From assembly GCA_937941555.1 (NCBI GenBank), contig CALDHJ010000460.1, forward strand, positions 1-10,594: 10,594 nucleotides of DNA, given 5' to 3'. Source of the DNA: an uncultured Granulosicoccaceae bacterium. GTDB lineage: Bacteria > Pseudomonadota > Gammaproteobacteria > CALCKW01. Positions 1-6,099 of this stretch are shown piece after piece; the stretch's first letter is position 1, and every line of letters begins with the position of its first letter. Under the pieces are notes generated by a model. That model saw only the letters and a list, made by a program, of their open reading frames with translations, ran no database searches and was not told the DNA's origin. Both the position numbers and the translations under genes were made by a program.

Positions 1-1131
1 CTCGTTGTCGATGATTCGCCGAGCATTCGTCTCGCGTTCGGTGACCTGCTTCGCCTGCAGGGCTACCGGGTCGAAGTGGTGGCGACAGCACGCGACGCGC
101 TGGAAGCCGTGAGTGATTCGGTGTTCGATATTGCCGTGGTGGATTTCTACCTCGGCGAGCAGACAGGCGATGCCCTGATCAGGCAACTGATAGATGCCGC
201 CGGGGGAGAGCTCGCCTGCGCGGTGTTGACCAGCAACTATGCAGATCACATCATCCAGCAAAGTTTGGCGGCGGGCGCGGTGGCGTGCCTGTTCAAGAGC
301 GAGCCCGGCGATCTGCTGCTGGCACGCATCGAGGGCATGGCGCGGTTACTCGGGGGCCGCACACAATTGCGCGACCAGGTTGCCAGTGCGCGAGCGCTCG
401 CCCACGCACTGCCATACATCTGGGTCCACGTGGACCGCAGTGCCGGGCTGATCGATTTGAGCAAGCCTGCGCGGCGCTATCTCGCGATCGAAGTTGACCG
501 ACCCCCGGCAGTCGGAGTGCCGCTTCGCACCTTGCACAGTACGCTCGACGGCGAATCCGGCAAGTTGCTCGACGACGCGATCACTGCCGGGCAAACCGCC
601 GAGGCCGAGGGCTGGGAGTGCCGGCCTCTGGCCGATGGAACGGCGCTCGTCCTGCGGCGCGATGCCACTGCAACCGGCGGGTTGCGACCGGGACGCGATC
701 TGAACTTCAGTCTGCTGTTCATGGCTGTCGAGTTCACCACCGATACCGATCAGGCTATCAGCGTGGCGGCCAATCAGAACCTCGTCGAAGTGTTGACGCA
801 ACGCCTGCAGCAGCGTGTGATACAGGCAGACCGCATCGAGTACCTGGGCCGCGGCCTCTACAGCATTGTGGTGGCACACCGCACCGATGCCGCCGGTATC
901 GTGGCTGCTAAGCAATTGATCATGACAGTTGTCGGCATCGCTCAGGGGCTTGGCAAGATCAATCTGCACAGTCACGCCGCCCTGATTCGCCAGGATCGGC
1001 CCGACGCCCTCGACAGCGACTCACTCAAGCGTGCGCGAGAAGGTGCACTCATGGCCCGCCAGGCTGGTCGCAATCAACTGTGTCTGGTCGACCGCGGTAT
1101 TGTGATCAATGCCGACAGTCGACAGCCCTGA
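1..1131 (+). CDS. Response regulator, REC + PAS-like + degenerate GGDEF domain (5' partial)
   Basis: The reading frame is open from base 1, so the true start lies before the window; 376 codons are visible. Residues 1-115 (numbered from base 1) form a REC receiver domain: acidic pair D4-D5, phospho-acceptor D48 in the strand VVDFYLG, switch T77 and conserved K99. Only the first strand's beginning is missing, so perhaps 5-15 residues are lost. Residues about 120-220 have no catalytic motif and look PAS-like by pattern (weak). Residues about 231-372 follow the layout of a GGDEF domain, including the closing pattern MARQAGRNQL near 351-360, which matches the AKxxGRN end of diguanylate cyclases. 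The GGDEF signature itself reads GRGLY (residues 283-287), so the metal-binding and catalytic acidic residues are absent and cyclase activity is unlikely. It probably receives phosphate from a histidine kinase not visible here and signals through protein contacts or ligand binding. The MFS gene starts 55 bases downstream on the same strand. Confidence 0.85.
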   Translation, partial: LVVDDSPSIRLAFGDLLRLQGYRVEVVATARDALEAVSDSVFDIAVVDFYLGEQTGDALIRQLIDAAGGELACAVLTSNYADHIIQQSLAAGAVACLFKSEPGDLLLARIEGMARLLGGRTQLRDQVASARALAHALPYIWVHVDRSAGLIDLSKPARRYLAIEVDRPPAVGVPLRTLHSTLDGESGKLLDDAITAGQTAEAEGWECRPLADGTALVLRRDATATGGLRPGRDLNFSLLFMAVEFTTDTDQAISVAANQNLVEVLTQRLQQRVIQADRIEYLGRGLYSIVVAHRTDAAGIVAAKQLIMTVVGIAQGLGKINLHSHAALIRQDRPDALDSDSLKRAREGALMARQAGRNQLCLVDRGIVINADSRQP

Positions 1132-1186
1132 AACCGCGAATCGAGCTCAGACCCGATCCGCACTCTCCCGGGATTAGCCGTTGCCC

Positions 1187-2395
1187 ATGCGCTGGCTCTC
1201 TGATGCGACCCCTCGCATTCGCCTGTTATTCCTGATGGCGCTCGCCATGCCGATGGCGTTCAGCACCTGGATGGTCGTGATCAACAATTTTGCCGTGGAG
1301 CGGGCCGCGTTCGACGGTGCCGAGATCGGCATGTTGCAGAGCCTGCGTGAAGTGCCGGGTTTCATGGCCTTTGCGGTGATTCTGATACTGCCTTTCATCC
1401 GAGAGCAGCGACTCGCCCTGTTGTCGCTTGCCTTGCTGGCGTTTGGCACGGCCGTCACCGGCTATTTCCCGAGTGTGTTCGGTCTCTATGTCACAACCGT
1501 GGTGGCGTCGATCGGATTTCACTATTACGAGACGGTCAATCAGTCGCTGCAGATGCAATGGCTCGAGCGGGACTCTGCGGGTGAGTTGTTCGGGCGACTG
1601 TTGGCAGTGGGGTCATTGTCCGGTCTCGTCGCCTATTCGCTGGTCTTTGCCGCGACCCGCTGGTGGGACGTCTCACTGGAGTGGGTATTGTTTGCGGGTG
1701 GGTGCGTGACGTTGTCCATCACACTCTACTGCGCGATTGCGTTTGCGCAATTCGAGCAACCGGTCAAACAGAATACGGCGTTGGTACTGCGCAAGCGATA
1801 CAGCTTGTATTATTTTCTGACATTCCTGTCTGGAGCGCGGCGCCAGATATTTTTGGTCTTTGCCGCGTTTCTCATGGTCGAGAAGTTTGCGTTCAGCGCG
1901 TCGTCTGTTGCGCTCATGTTTCTGCTCAATGGCGCGCTCAATTTCGTGCTGGCGCCTCGCCTCGGAGCCTGGATCGATCGGGTGGGGGAGCGGCAGGCGC
2001 TGACTGTGGAGTATGCAGGGCTGGTCGTGGTGTTCGTGCTCTACGCGGTGGTCGACAGCCCGGTGCTGGCAGTGGGGCTGTTCATCGTTGATCACGCCTT
2101 GTTTGCGTTGGCTATTGCGTTGAAAACCTATTTTCAGAAAATCGCTGATCCTGCTGACATTGCTCCGAGCGCAGGCGTGGCATTTACCATCAATCACATT
2201 GCAGCTGTGGGCCTTCCCGCGGTGTTGGGTTTGTTGTGGGTGGCCGGTTCGCCGGGAGCGGTGTTTCTGATCGGGGCGCTGTTCGCGTTGTGTTCGCTGG
2301 CACTCGCACAGTGTGTCCCGAACACGCCCGCGGCCGGCAACGAGATGCAGTGGCCGGGTTGGGTGCGCCGGGCATCCGGTTTCAGAGCGGGCTGA
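1187..2395 (+). CDS. MFS transporter
   Basis: A 402-residue, very hydrophobic protein with about 11-12 predicted membrane segments, the usual size of a major facilitator superfamily permease. The first segment begins near residue 10 (LLFLMALAMPMAF). A charged cytoplasmic loop near the middle (LRKRYSLYYF followed by GARRQIF) separates two six-helix halves. A loop with DRVGERQ near residue 265 resembles the conserved MFS loop between helices 8 and 9. The substrate cannot be named. The ATG at 1187 is preferred; a TTG at 1181 in the same frame adds two residues and sits at a better distance (7 bases) from a weak GGGA at 1170-1173, so it remains possible. The gene follows the response regulator by 55 bases with no obvious terminator or promoter between them, so co-transcription is possible. 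It converges with the VWA gene, whose stop lies 27 bases away. Confidence 0.85.
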   Translation: MRWLSDATPRIRLLFLMALAMPMAFSTWMVVINNFAVERAAFDGAEIGMLQSLREVPGFMAFAVILILPFIREQRLALLSLALLAFGTAVTGYFPSVFGLYVTTVVASIGFHYYETVNQSLQMQWLERDSAGELFGRLLAVGSLSGLVAYSLVFAATRWWDVSLEWVLFAGGCVTLSITLYCAIAFAQFEQPVKQNTALVLRKRYSLYYFLTFLSGARRQIFLVFAAFLMVEKFAFSASSVALMFLLNGALNFVLAPRLGAWIDRVGERQALTVEYAGLVVVFVLYAVVDSPVLAVGLFIVDHALFALAIALKTYFQKIADPADIAPSAGVAFTINHIAAVGLPAVLGLLWVAGSPGAVFLIGALFALCSLALAQCVPNTPAAGNEMQWPGWVRRASGFRAG

Positions 2396-2422
2396 ACCGC
2401 GACGCGCGCCGGATCGAATGTC

Positions 2423-3643
2423 TTAGTGTGATCGGTCGGGTGTGGGAGCAGATGGCCGTGCGCCCTGCTTGAGCAGTGCGGCCATTGCATCCTCGATACC
2501 CCGTGGTGTCAGCGGAAACATGCGGTGTTGCAATTGCTGGCGAATCAACCGTGTGCTCGGCATGTGCTGCCAGTAGGGCTCGGGTTCCGGGTTGAGCCAT
2601 ACGGCGTGGGGAAAGTGGTCGAGCAGTCGTTGCATCCAGACGTGGCCTGCCTCTTCGTTCCAGTGCTCCACACTACCGCCTGCTGCCGTGACTTCATAGG
2701 GGCTCATGCTCGCATCGCCGACAAACACCAGCTTGTAGTCGCGGCCGTAGGTGCGAAGCAATTCGTGTGTGGCCACGGTTTCGTTGTTGCGCCGTCGGTT
2801 GTCGCGCCAGAAGCGCTCGTAGACGTAGTTGTGAAAATAGAAGTGTTCGAGGTGTTTGAATTCGGTCCGTGCTGCTGAGAAGAGGGTCTCACAGTGTTTG
2901 ATGTGTGCATCCATCGAGCCGCCCACGTCCAGACACAACAACACCTTGATGGCGTTTCGGCGCTCGGGCACCATCTTGACGTCGAGCAGGCCGGCCTGTT
3001 CCGCTGTGGCTTGAATGGTGCCGTTCAGGTCGAGTTCGTCCGCCGCGCCCTGGCGCGCAAATTTGCGCAATCGGCGCAGCGCCATCTTGATGTTGCGCGT
3101 GCCGAGTTCGACGGTATCGTCGAGGTTGCGGAATTCACGTCGGTCCCACACCTTGACCGCACTTCGGCCACGGCTTCGATCCTGTCCGATACGGACACCC
3201 TCGGGGTTCGCCCCACCGGCCCCGAAGGGTGAGGTGCCGCCGGTGCCGATCCACTTGTTTCCGCCCTCGTGGCGCTCGTTTTGTTCTTTCAGGCGCTCCC
3301 GCAAGGTCTCCATGAGCTCATCAAGGCTGCCGAACTGCCGCAAGGCCTCGAGCTCCTCGGGGCTCAGCAGGCGTTCGGCCTCGTGCGCAAGCCAATCGTC
3401 CGGGATGGCATCGAAGAGATCCAGGAACGTCGATTCAACGCCGGCGAAGTGCTCGCCGAAAATCTGATCAAAACGGTCATAGAAGCGTTCGTCCTTGACC
3501 AGACACACCCGCGCAACGTCGTAGAAACTGTTGATGTTCGCGTCCACCACGCCAGCTCGAAGGCAATCGTGGAGGGCGAGCAGTTCGGTCAGGCTGACGG
3601 GCACGCCACCGCGCTTGAGTTTCAGGAAAAGATCGACAAACAC
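2423..3643 (-). CDS. VWA domain-containing CoxE-like protein
   Basis: A 406-residue protein with no signal peptide or membrane segment, so probably cytoplasmic. The N-terminal 110 residues (from FVDLFLKLKRGGVPVSLTELL) are the helical region typical of CoxE-like proteins. A Gly/charged linker covers about 125-160. The C-terminal half is a von Willebrand factor A domain: strand VLLCLDVGGSM at 234-244 carries the MIDAS motif, and GDASM at 309-313 supplies a further MIDAS acidic residue (D310). The first MIDAS motif reads DVGGS rather than DxSxS. Proteins of this type work with a MoxR AAA+ ATPase in assembling or activating a client enzyme or complex, as CoxE does with CoxD for CO dehydrogenase. 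The start is GTG at 3643, six bases after the ATPase stop, with AGGGA 12 bases upstream. That start matches where the family's conserved N-terminus begins. The client is unknown. Confidence 0.88.
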   Translation of the reverse strand: MFVDLFLKLKRGGVPVSLTELLALHDCLRAGVVDANINSFYDVARVCLVKDERFYDRFDQIFGEHFAGVESTFLDLFDAIPDDWLAHEAERLLSPEELEALRQFGSLDELMETLRERLKEQNERHEGGNKWIGTGGTSPFGAGGANPEGVRIGQDRSRGRSAVKVWDRREFRNLDDTVELGTRNIKMALRRLRKFARQGAADELDLNGTIQATAEQAGLLDVKMVPERRNAIKVLLCLDVGGSMDAHIKHCETLFSAARTEFKHLEHFYFHNYVYERFWRDNRRRNNETVATHELLRTYGRDYKLVFVGDASMSPYEVTAAGGSVEHWNEEAGHVWMQRLLDHFPHAVWLNPEPEPYWQHMPSTRLIRQQLQHRMFPLTPRGIEDAMAALLKQGARPSAPTPDRSH

Positions 3644-3649
3644 TGGGTG

Positions 3650-4507
3650 CTATCGTCCCTGGCGTTTGTGCATGAACATCAGCCGCTCGAACAAGTGGAC
3701 GTCCTGTTCGTTTTTCAACAGTGCACCATGCAGTGTCGGCATCAGGCTGGCGTCGTCACGCGCGCGCAGCTTGTCGGCGGGAATGTCCTCGGCGAGCAAC
3801 AACTTCAACCAGTCGATGAGTTCTGACGTCGAGGGTTTCTTTTTCAGGCCAGCTGTGTCGCGGATCTCGAAAAAGAGCGACAGCGCTCCGGCGAGAAGGT
3901 CCCGTTTGATACCCGGGTGGTGCACGTCGACGATCTGCGTGAGGGTGTCCTCATCGGGAAAGCGGATGTAATGGAAGAAACACCGCCTCAGAAAGGCGTC
4001 GGGCAGCTCTTTTTCGTTGTTGGATGTGATGATGACCAGCGGTCGGGTGACAGCGCGAATCTGTTGTTGCGTCTCGTGCACGAAGAATTCCATGCGATCG
4101 AGTTCCAGCAGCAGATCATTCGGGAATTCGATGTCAGCCTTGTCGATTTCGTCGATCAGCACAACGCTCGGGGCCGGGTTCTCGAAGGCTTGCCACAACA
4201 CACCTTTGACAATGTAGTTGCCAATGTCATGGACCCGTTCGTCGCCGAGTTGCGAGTCGCGCAGTCGCGAGACAGCATCGTATTCATAGAGGCCCTGTTG
4301 CGCCTTGGTGGTCGACTTGACGTGCCAGCGCAGCAGAGGGCGGTCGAGCGAGCGCGCCACTTCTTCGGCCAGTTGGGTCTTCCCCGTGCCGGGTTCCCCC
4401 TTGACCAGCAATGGTCTGCCGAGCGTCAGCGCGGCGTTGACGGAGGTTTTCAGCTCTTCGGTGGCAATGTAGGTGTCAGTACTGTCGAAGCGGGGGTCTG
4501 AGGGCAT
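3650..4507 (-). CDS. MoxR family AAA+ ATPase
   Basis: A 285-residue ATPase of the MoxR group, usual length for this type. Walker A GEPGTGKT lies at 37-44, Walker B VVLIDE at 115-120, sensor 1 TSNN at 161-164, and an arginine-finger candidate in FLRR at 172-175. The C-terminal helical lid follows from about 185. Such ATPases form hexameric rings that remodel clients together with a VWA adaptor, and the VWA gene follows at a 6-base gap. The frame stays open upstream to about 4747, but the ATG at 4507 is chosen because GGTGA lies five bases before it, because AAA+ homology starts almost at once, and because the upstream extension is low-quality, unconserved-looking sequence. The frame is first in the operon, reading away from marR. 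Confidence 0.9.
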   Translation of the reverse strand: MPSDPRFDSTDTYIATEELKTSVNAALTLGRPLLVKGEPGTGKTQLAEEVARSLDRPLLRWHVKSTTKAQQGLYEYDAVSRLRDSQLGDERVHDIGNYIVKGVLWQAFENPAPSVVLIDEIDKADIEFPNDLLLELDRMEFFVHETQQQIRAVTRPLVIITSNNEKELPDAFLRRCFFHYIRFPDEDTLTQIVDVHHPGIKRDLLAGALSLFFEIRDTAGLKKKPSTSELIDWLKLLLAEDIPADKLRARDDASLMPTLHGALLKNEQDVHLFERLMFMHKRQGR

Positions 4508-4512
4508 GTGTA

Positions 4513-4517
4513 TCACC
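4513..4517 (-). promoter_or_regulatory. Ribosome binding site of the MoxR ATPase gene
   Basis: The minus strand reads GGTGA five bases before the ATG at 4507. It decides the start against longer in-frame alternatives further upstream. Confidence 0.55.
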
Positions 4518-4677
4518 GAATAGTCGTCTGCTGTACATGGTAGCGTCGTGTGCGTGCGGTGTCTCGGCATTTGCCTGGCGGGCGCGAGAGTTGGCTCGAA
4601 TGGTGTTTTATGACCCTGATCGACATGGAAAACGGTAAAAATCGTAGTTATTGGACGATTCAGTCCGTTTGCGGTCT

Positions 4678-4705
4678 TGATCTGGTGTTTTGCTTGCGTT
4701 ATGAA
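4678..4705 (+). promoter_or_regulatory. Possible promoter for marR
   Basis: TTGATC at 4678-4683 and TATGAA at 4700-4705 are separated by 16 bases, each matching four of six positions of the sigma-70 consensus. Transcription would begin near 4712 and run through both inverted repeats before marR. This is a pattern match only. Confidence 0.3.
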
Positions 4706-4745
4706 TGGAAACAGGCTAGCCGCGTTGCCCGAGTTGCGTTTCTCC

Positions 4746-4760
4746 ACCCTAGTGAAGGGT
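4746..4760. repeat. Inverted repeat, 5-base arms (candidate operator)
   Basis: ACCCT-agtga-AGGGT, a perfect 5-base inverted repeat with a 5-base centre. It resembles in layout the repeat at 4778-4792, and the centres are 32 bases apart, close to three helical turns. A MarR dimer could bind such sites, but no protein assignment is possible from sequence alone. Confidence 0.4.
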
Positions 4761-4777
4761 CTGCTGTGATTGACCGA

Positions 4778-4792
4778 ACCTGTTTGTCAGGT
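4778..4792. repeat. Inverted repeat, 5-base arms (candidate MarR operator)
   Basis: ACCTG-tttgt-CAGGT lies 76 bases before the marR start. The same arms recur with a 1-base centre just after marR (5352-5362), and the flanks ACCGA and GC are shared. MarR-family proteins often repress their own gene through palindromes of about this size; the assignment here is inference. Confidence 0.45.
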
Positions 4793-4853
4793 GCGGCCGC
4801 GAAGGTCATCAGAGTGGTGGGAGACTGGTCTGTCGATGTACACATTTGACTAC

Positions 4854-4860
4854 GGAAGGT
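4854..4860 (+). promoter_or_regulatory. Ribosome binding site of marR
   Basis: GGAAGGT lies eight bases before the ATG at 4869, a good Shine-Dalgarno sequence that fixes the start of the regulator. Confidence 0.65.
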
Positions 4861-4868
4861 AACTTGCC

Positions 4869-5345
4869 ATGCAAAGTGATGACACTCAGGAGACGCTTGT
4901 TCGATCAGCGCAGACGCAACCCGCGCTGACGCCACTCGCGCTCGACGATCAGCTAGCGTTTCTGCTGCGCCGATCGCACCAACACCTCACCAGCCTGTTT
5001 CAACAGATGATGACGGTCAGCCAATTGACCTCGCCTCAGTACAATGCGCTGCTTCGCTTGCGAGAGCAGGGGCGTGTCTCTCAAAACCAACTCGGTCGAT
5101 TGATCGATATGGACCCGGCCACAACGCAAGGCGTGGTGACCCGCCTGGTGCAACGCGGACTGATCGAACGCGTGCCCGATGAAGTGGATCGGCGACGGGT
5201 GCAGCTGACACTGACCGAGTCCGGGCACCAGACCATGCTCGAAGCCTTGGTCGTTGGACAGGATATCCAGGAACGCGCACTCGCGGATTTCAGCGAGCAG
5301 GAGCGCGCCGAGTTGTTGCGGCTGCTTGGCAAGTTGACGCGATAA
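4869..5345 (+). CDS. MarR family transcriptional regulator
   Basis: A 158-residue winged-helix regulator, normal for MarR proteins apart from a polar N-terminal extension of about 25 residues. Residues 52-118 carry the DNA-binding region: LTSPQYNALLRL, then the recognition-helix stretch DPATTQGVVTRLVQRGL, then the wing with DRRRVQLTLT. The outer helices before and after form the dimer interface. It contains no cysteine, so a thiol-based redox switch as in OhrR is excluded; a small aromatic or phenolic ligand is the usual alternative. No transporter or catabolic gene follows on the same strand, so its targets are probably itself and perhaps the divergent MoxR/VWA operon. Inverted repeats in the upstream region are candidate operators. 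Confidence 0.92.
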   Translation: MQSDDTQETLVRSAQTQPALTPLALDDQLAFLLRRSHQHLTSLFQQMMTVSQLTSPQYNALLRLREQGRVSQNQLGRLIDMDPATTQGVVTRLVQRGLIERVPDEVDRRRVQLTLTESGHQTMLEALVVGQDIQERALADFSEQERAELLRLLGKLTR

Positions 5346-5351
5346 CAACCG

Positions 5352-5362
5352 ACCTGTCAGGT
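5352..5362. repeat. Palindrome downstream of marR
   Basis: ACCTG-t-CAGGT starts seven bases after the marR stop codon. The core CCTGTCAGG is a palindrome around one central base, with the same arms as the upstream repeat at 4778-4792. There is no T run after it, so it is not a typical terminator. The same CCTGTCAGG core also occurs inside the MATE gene near 8388-8396, so chance cannot be excluded. Confidence 0.4.
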
Positions 5363-5395
5363 GCCGTGTGTGAGTCCGTCTGCGGCACACCATTG

Positions 5396-5418
5396 AAAAG
5401 CGCGAGCCGTGGCGCGCT
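5396..5418 (-). terminator. Probable rho-independent terminator of the minus-strand TPM genes
   Basis: Read on the minus strand, a perfect 6-base GC-rich stem (AGCGCG with CGCGCT) encloses an 8-base loop and is followed at once by TTTTC, with the first T paired. It lies 53 bases beyond the stop codon at 5472, in the convergent gap after marR. The T run is short, so efficiency may be modest. Confidence 0.45.
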
Positions 5419-5471
5419 GGCGCAGCGGTGTGTGTCCACGGCGTTCAGGCGCGGTCGGTGGGCAGCTGTGC

Positions 5472-6098
5472 CTATTTGACGACAATAAGCCGGTTGGGCA
5501 AGGCGTTTTCGGCAACACCAGTCGCCGGTGCCGCCTTCGCCATGGTGTCACCACACGCGACAATCGCTTCGATAAGTCCGGTGTGCAGTTCTCCGCGTTT
5601 GACACGCGCAACCATGGCATTGATGGCGCGTTGCCATGCGACAGGGTTGACCTTTCCATCAAAACCGACGTCAGCGAGTATCTCTACGCGTTGCTCTGCC
5701 AAGCTGGCAAAGATCAGAACACCCATGCGGCCATCGGTATTGTGAAGGCCCCGGAGAAAGAACTGTTCTATCGCGTGCTTGCGCACGCGCTGCTGTTTGA
5801 CCGATTCCGGTAGAAGCCGCATGCGCAAGGCAGGCATGTGTTGCAGCAGGGCGTACACGCCAAAAAACACCAGCACCTGCAGTGAAAAAATCAAGGCAAC
5901 ACCGCCCCCGAAAAGCGCGACGATCAATGCCGGCAAGCACAGTGCAGTGAGTGCGGCGATGAGCATGTCGTCCTGTGTGCCGTCATCGTCGCTGTGCTCT
6001 GCAATCACCGTGACCAGCTCGCCGTCACTCACGGATTCACATTGGGTAACGGCCGCTTCGATTGCGTCGAGATTGGTTTGTGTCAGTTGTGTCGTCAT
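5472..6098 (-). CDS. TPM domain-containing membrane protein
   Basis: A 208-residue protein. Residues 1-42 are polar and acidic. Two membrane helices lie at about 44-88 (LIAALTALCLPALIVALFGG and the following stretch). The C-terminal region from about 105, including HAIEQFFLRGL and the strand RMGVLIFASLAEQRVEIL, is a TPM fold (Psb32 / YgcG / MOLO-1 group) expected to face one side of the inner membrane. It corresponds to the short predicted-membrane TPM proteins that commonly accompany YgcG-like proteins. The molecular role is not established; TPM domains have been linked to membrane-complex assembly and acid phosphatase activity in plastids. The ATG at 6098 follows the YgcG-like stop by one base, and AGGAGG eight bases upstream lies inside that gene's last codons, so the two are translated together. 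A longer open frame upstream is the opposite reading of the Gly-rich region and is rejected. Confidence 0.85.
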   Translation of the reverse strand: MTTQLTQTNLDAIEAAVTQCESVSDGELVTVIAEHSDDDGTQDDMLIAALTALCLPALIVALFGGGVALIFSLQVLVFFGVYALLQHMPALRMRLLPESVKQQRVRKHAIEQFFLRGLHNTDGRMGVLIFASLAEQRVEILADVGFDGKVNPVAWQRAINAMVARVKRGELHTGLIEAIVACGDTMAKAAPATGVAENALPNRLIVVK

Positions 6099-6099
6099 G

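Larger units (their letters stand above)
4508..4868. other. Divergent intergenic region between the MoxR ATPase gene and marR
   Basis: 361 bases with no convincing gene. The middle (about 4600-4720) is clearly richer in A and T than the flanks, as expected of a promoter region. It contains a possible plus-strand promoter (4678-4705) and two short inverted repeats (4746-4760 and 4778-4792), listed separately. I saw no convincing minus-strand promoter for the ATPase gene, although one must exist here or nearby. An open frame on the plus strand (4550-4849) has no ribosome binding site or recognisable protein features. Confidence 0.6.

Noticed and set aside
346..975. Long open frame on the minus strand opposite the response regulator
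   Set aside because: It lies wholly antisense to a recognisable REC-containing gene, shows no protein family features and has skewed composition expected of a shadow frame in GC-rich DNA.
2396..2422. Bidirectional terminator between the convergent MFS and VWA genes
   Set aside because: Only very short GC-rich complementary segments are present, with no T run on either strand.
4508..4747. N-terminal extension of the MoxR ATPase up to 4747
   Set aside because: The added 80 residues have no AAA+ features and fall in the AT-richer promoter region; the ATG at 4507 has its own ribosome binding site.
4550..4849. Small plus-strand open frame in the divergent intergenic region
   Set aside because: No ribosome binding site, no hydrophobic or domain pattern, and it runs over the candidate promoter and inverted repeats.
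5361..5388. GTGCCG / CGGCAC hairpin as a terminator for marR
   Set aside because: The loop is 16 bases long and no T run follows on the plus strand, so terminator function is not supported.
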